Assembly: GCF_014805625.2 (NCBI RefSeq)
Contig: NW_023998416.1
Location: forward strand, 31,724,252 to 31,788,251
DNA: 64,000 bases
DNA from: Glossina fuscipes
Lineage: Eukaryota; Arthropoda; Insecta; Diptera; Glossinidae
Direction: 5' to 3'
The notes beneath the pieces are model-generated. The model did no database searches and was not told where the DNA came from. It was given only the letters and a program-made list of their open reading frames with translations. This document shows positions 61,067-64,000 of the stretch, piece by piece (positions within the stretch are counted from its first letter, which is position 1; every line of letters begins with the position of its first letter). Both the position numbers and the translations under genes were made by a program.

Positions 61067-63336
61067 AATAAAATATAAAAATCGATTGTAGCGAAACGTA
61101 TGCATAGCTGGAAGAAAACTCTCGAAATCATTAAATTGTTTGTTAGTTTAGAGAGTATGCCAAAGTTAAGCCGAGTCATGCTCGAAATGCTTTACCATTA
61201 CTGCTTTAGAATGCTAATATTTCAATAAAAGTGCAAGCACGTGATGCGAATTATTTGTTTCAGATAAATTTTGGTTATCACACTTCCACAAATAGATTCG
61301 GAGGCTTTCCTGAAGAACGTTGCGGCGCCCACAGCGTTTCCATTGTCTTGCAGTGTGCTAGATCTGAATTATTTGACTTACAGCCATGGCGTATAGACTA
61401 CTTATGGCTAGTCTTCAAAACTCGCGATAAAAGTAGGCCTAGGCCCAAACCATGACCCACTTTAAGAAACATTTACTTTGCAGGAATTCACCATAATTTA
61501 TAGCAGTTATCGCAGTCCTATTCCTTCGCCTCGTAATCTCTGTCCAACGTCAACTTTTGAGAGCGATTTGCGTTCTCATTACAAATGTTCGAAATAATTA
61601 AAAATTTACAACTACAAAACGGCTTAGAGAGCTGAGCATTCGACCCGCTAGCAATGCTTTTTGTGCCGTTCAAGCTTGCAGTACTTTCGATTTGAATCTT
61701 TTCAAACTCAAGCTATTCATCTATCGGGATATTTGTATCCGCCGCTCCTCTGTAATCGAACTTGCTAACTATGTGGCGCCTATGACATATCATGGCTAAA
61801 TGGCAGCCTGAGCGAAAGCTTTGGCGTCATAATCAGCTGTTATGACGCAGTCTTAAAGGAAGCAAGTGAAAAGCTTAATGAATAAACCTATGAATAAACG
61901 ATTCAGTGAAATGATGACAAAAACTCGTCTTTGCAATGGGAGGCCTAGTGGTGGCTTATTATTAAATTCTAACAGACTATGATTGAAGCTTCAAACTGTT
62001 GGACTATTACTATATTTAGTGCTCTATAGGTAGAAAGCTAATGTCAATAAAACACTTATACAAACGCATAGATAGATCTAAGGCTGTCAGTTTGGCGCAA
62101 TCCATAGCCTCTTTTTGCGAAACCCGGTTTTGCAATGCTTACATAACATCTTTTATAAAAGCCATTATTTTTGAAAATAGTACTTAACCGTGTTCATCTT
62201 ATGGGATAAATGAAATATTGTTATGAAAATGAAAAATTGTTGCGTGCAATGCTCACAAAGAGAAAGCAAACGATTGCAAAGATTCACACACGGATACACG
62301 AAACGATAAGCAGCTGAATCAATTAAAACACGAATAAATAGTGCGTTCGATGTGCATTTCTGGACATTACGAACAGCATAATAATTTTACTATAACCTTT
62401 CCTTTAGCTTTCTGTTTTTTCTTTTTTTTTTTAGGCCCTTGGCGATTCATTTCGAACTCGGTTTATAAAGAAGTAAGGGAAGAAAGAAAGAAAGAAAGAA
62501 AGAAAACAATTTTTTTGGAAAATTAATTCTGAAAATTTATTTTAAATTCAAGAACGATACAATGTCTGGGAAACTTGACAGTACCGCAAACTATTTTAAA
62601 AAGCCTCAAATATTCTTGTTGTTTGGCAAGGTACACATACATACACGCAAAGCATACAGCAGTTCATAAATGCAGGGAAACACAAGCGTATGCAAGAAAG
62701 CAAGAATGTTGGCCAATGTGTTTAATATCAATATCGAGGAATAGTAATGAGGCCAGATGTGCGCCATGCATGATGATATGTTAGAATAGGAATTCTCGTA
62801 AGCAAAATTATAGCAAAAGAGAGAGAGAGAGGGAGAGTCTCAAAATATGTGCTTATATCGTGGAAGTGCATGTGTAGCAAAGTGTGTAGCGATGTTGATT
62901 GCATTGAAGCATAAAAGAATTGATATAAATCACTGTTAGACAAGTTTCAAAATTGTTCCTGTTATGTGTTGGCGCAATTCTCCGATGCCACAAACATCTG
63001 GTCTGATTGCCAATGGCTGTATGTCAGAGTGTCGGTGATTAATGCTGGCAATAAACTTTTCCTTCAATCATAAGAGAACAGGAAAGTGCAAAAACCAATC
63101 ATAGTAAAAAAAATGCGGCAAAACATTTATTTTATTTATTCTGCATATGCGAATCCATCTCACAGGTCGTGCTACCTGCAGTTAGTCAAAGTTTCTCTTA
63201 TTGTAATTTTTCTTATGAAAATACATTTGAAAATCATTTTATTTTCTTCTTTTTTTTTTTTTTGCTTCTTCTTAAGCTTATTTTCGTTTGAAATTCTTCT
63301 ATTTATTTAAACCTATTAAACATGATATCTCTTTAC

Positions 63337-63376
<40 letters not shown>

Positions 63377-64000
63377 CATATATAACATACTCCATACACA
63401 CATATACATACATATATGCATTCGTTCATTGTAACTGTTGGAAAAGTTGGCGCTTTAGTAAACTTTACTTGAGTTTACTTATGTCTATGTTTTTATTCTT
63501 TTCGAGAAAGAAGCTTAACTTCTAAATCCCTTTTTGACTAGAAAAGGACATAAAGGAGAATAAGGAAGACATGAGGAGGAAGTTGAAGCAGCAAAAGGAC
63601 TAGATAAAATTGTTAGCTAATTCTTAAGACCATCTATACAAACACATTGCTCAGATTTTAGTCGCACGCTTGAAAAGGATACCATCGATTAAAGAGTACA
63701 ACTTTTCGAATTTTCAAAAAAAAAAGAAGCGAAAACTTCAAAATGCTTTCTGCGTTAGTTAACTTAATACGTAGCGCAACATAAGCCGATAATGTTAAGA
63801 AGTAAGAAAACTTTGCAACGAATCTTATTCACCCATCAAGAGTACGAACAAGGATAAAACAGAACGATCCTGAGAACAGGGACAGCTTTAGTTAGTTTCA
63901 AGTCGCTGAAAAGCTATGCAAAGGAGTTGCGATTTCTTAATTCAAGACTTAATTGCTCTTTAAGTTATATAATAGTAATTGCTCAGCATAACAACGTTGC
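60600..64000. other. Region upstream of fipi-like exon, no exon recognised
   Basis: It probably belongs to the first intron of the fipi-like gene or to its 5' flank. I searched the minus strand for an ATG exon with a hydrophobic signal peptide and a phase-1 donor and found none convincing. Contents are a long poly(A) run at about 61037-61062, (GAAA)n at about 62480-62502, (GA)n at about 62818-62834, and (TA)n at 63342-63375. Confidence 0.45.
63342..63375. repeat. (TA)n microsatellite
   Basis: About 17 TA units, followed by an ATACATA-rich stretch. Confidence 0.9.

Overview
This is a eukaryotic window, AT-rich and intron-containing, from a higher dipteran fly and most likely a tephritid fruit fly. 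The gene families are dipteran: an R7BP-like palmitoylated protein, BTB, a BEN-domain protein of the Insensitive/Elba type, and a Fipi-like Ig/FN3 protein. Introns use GT-AG sites and are full of TA, GA and poly(A) runs. The long intergenic stretches carry decayed mariner/Tc1-type and pogo/Tigger-type DNA transposons plus many copies of diverged dispersed repeats. Family names come from motifs I recognise; no database was searched.

Layout: 12-10064 (+) holds the last four coding exons of an R7BP-family gene, whose first exon is outside the window. About 10.5-35.4 kb is a long gene-poor stretch of repeats with no exon I can support. 35421-35804 (-) is a lone, eroded BTB/POZ exon. 36434-36544 and 37302-37818 (+) are small exons, three of which splice cleanly into a 102-residue protein I do not recognise. 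38244-40665 (-) is a 778-residue BEN-domain protein with an internal duplication. 42976-43866 (+) is a divergently oriented two-exon gene for a 275-residue protein that appears to be three diverged copies of one small beta-rich domain. 44193-46450 (+) is a large coiled-coil/low-complexity protein with a conserved-looking C-terminal block and a duplicated WGPT motif. 46.5-53.9 kb is intergenic, with a tRNA-like sequence, a mariner relic and a mis-joined assembly gap. 53995-60599 (-) holds six exons of an Ig-Ig-Ig-FN3 cell-surface protein (fipi-like); its signal-peptide exon was not found.

The BEN gene and the small divergent gene resemble the Drosophila Elba1/Elba3 arrangement. In Drosophila, Elba1 and Elba2 are BEN DNA-binding proteins and Elba3 is the adaptor that brings them together on early embryonic insulators. 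I recall Elba1 and Elba3 as neighbours, and the fipi and Elba3 CG numbers (CG15630 and CG15634) are close, which suggests a conserved neighbourhood. This synteny argument is inference from memory. The most interesting items are the three-repeat architecture of the Elba3-like adaptor, the self-duplicated N-terminal region of the BEN protein, the unannotated 102-residue multi-exon gene, and the 46-bp duplicated contig end around the N gap.
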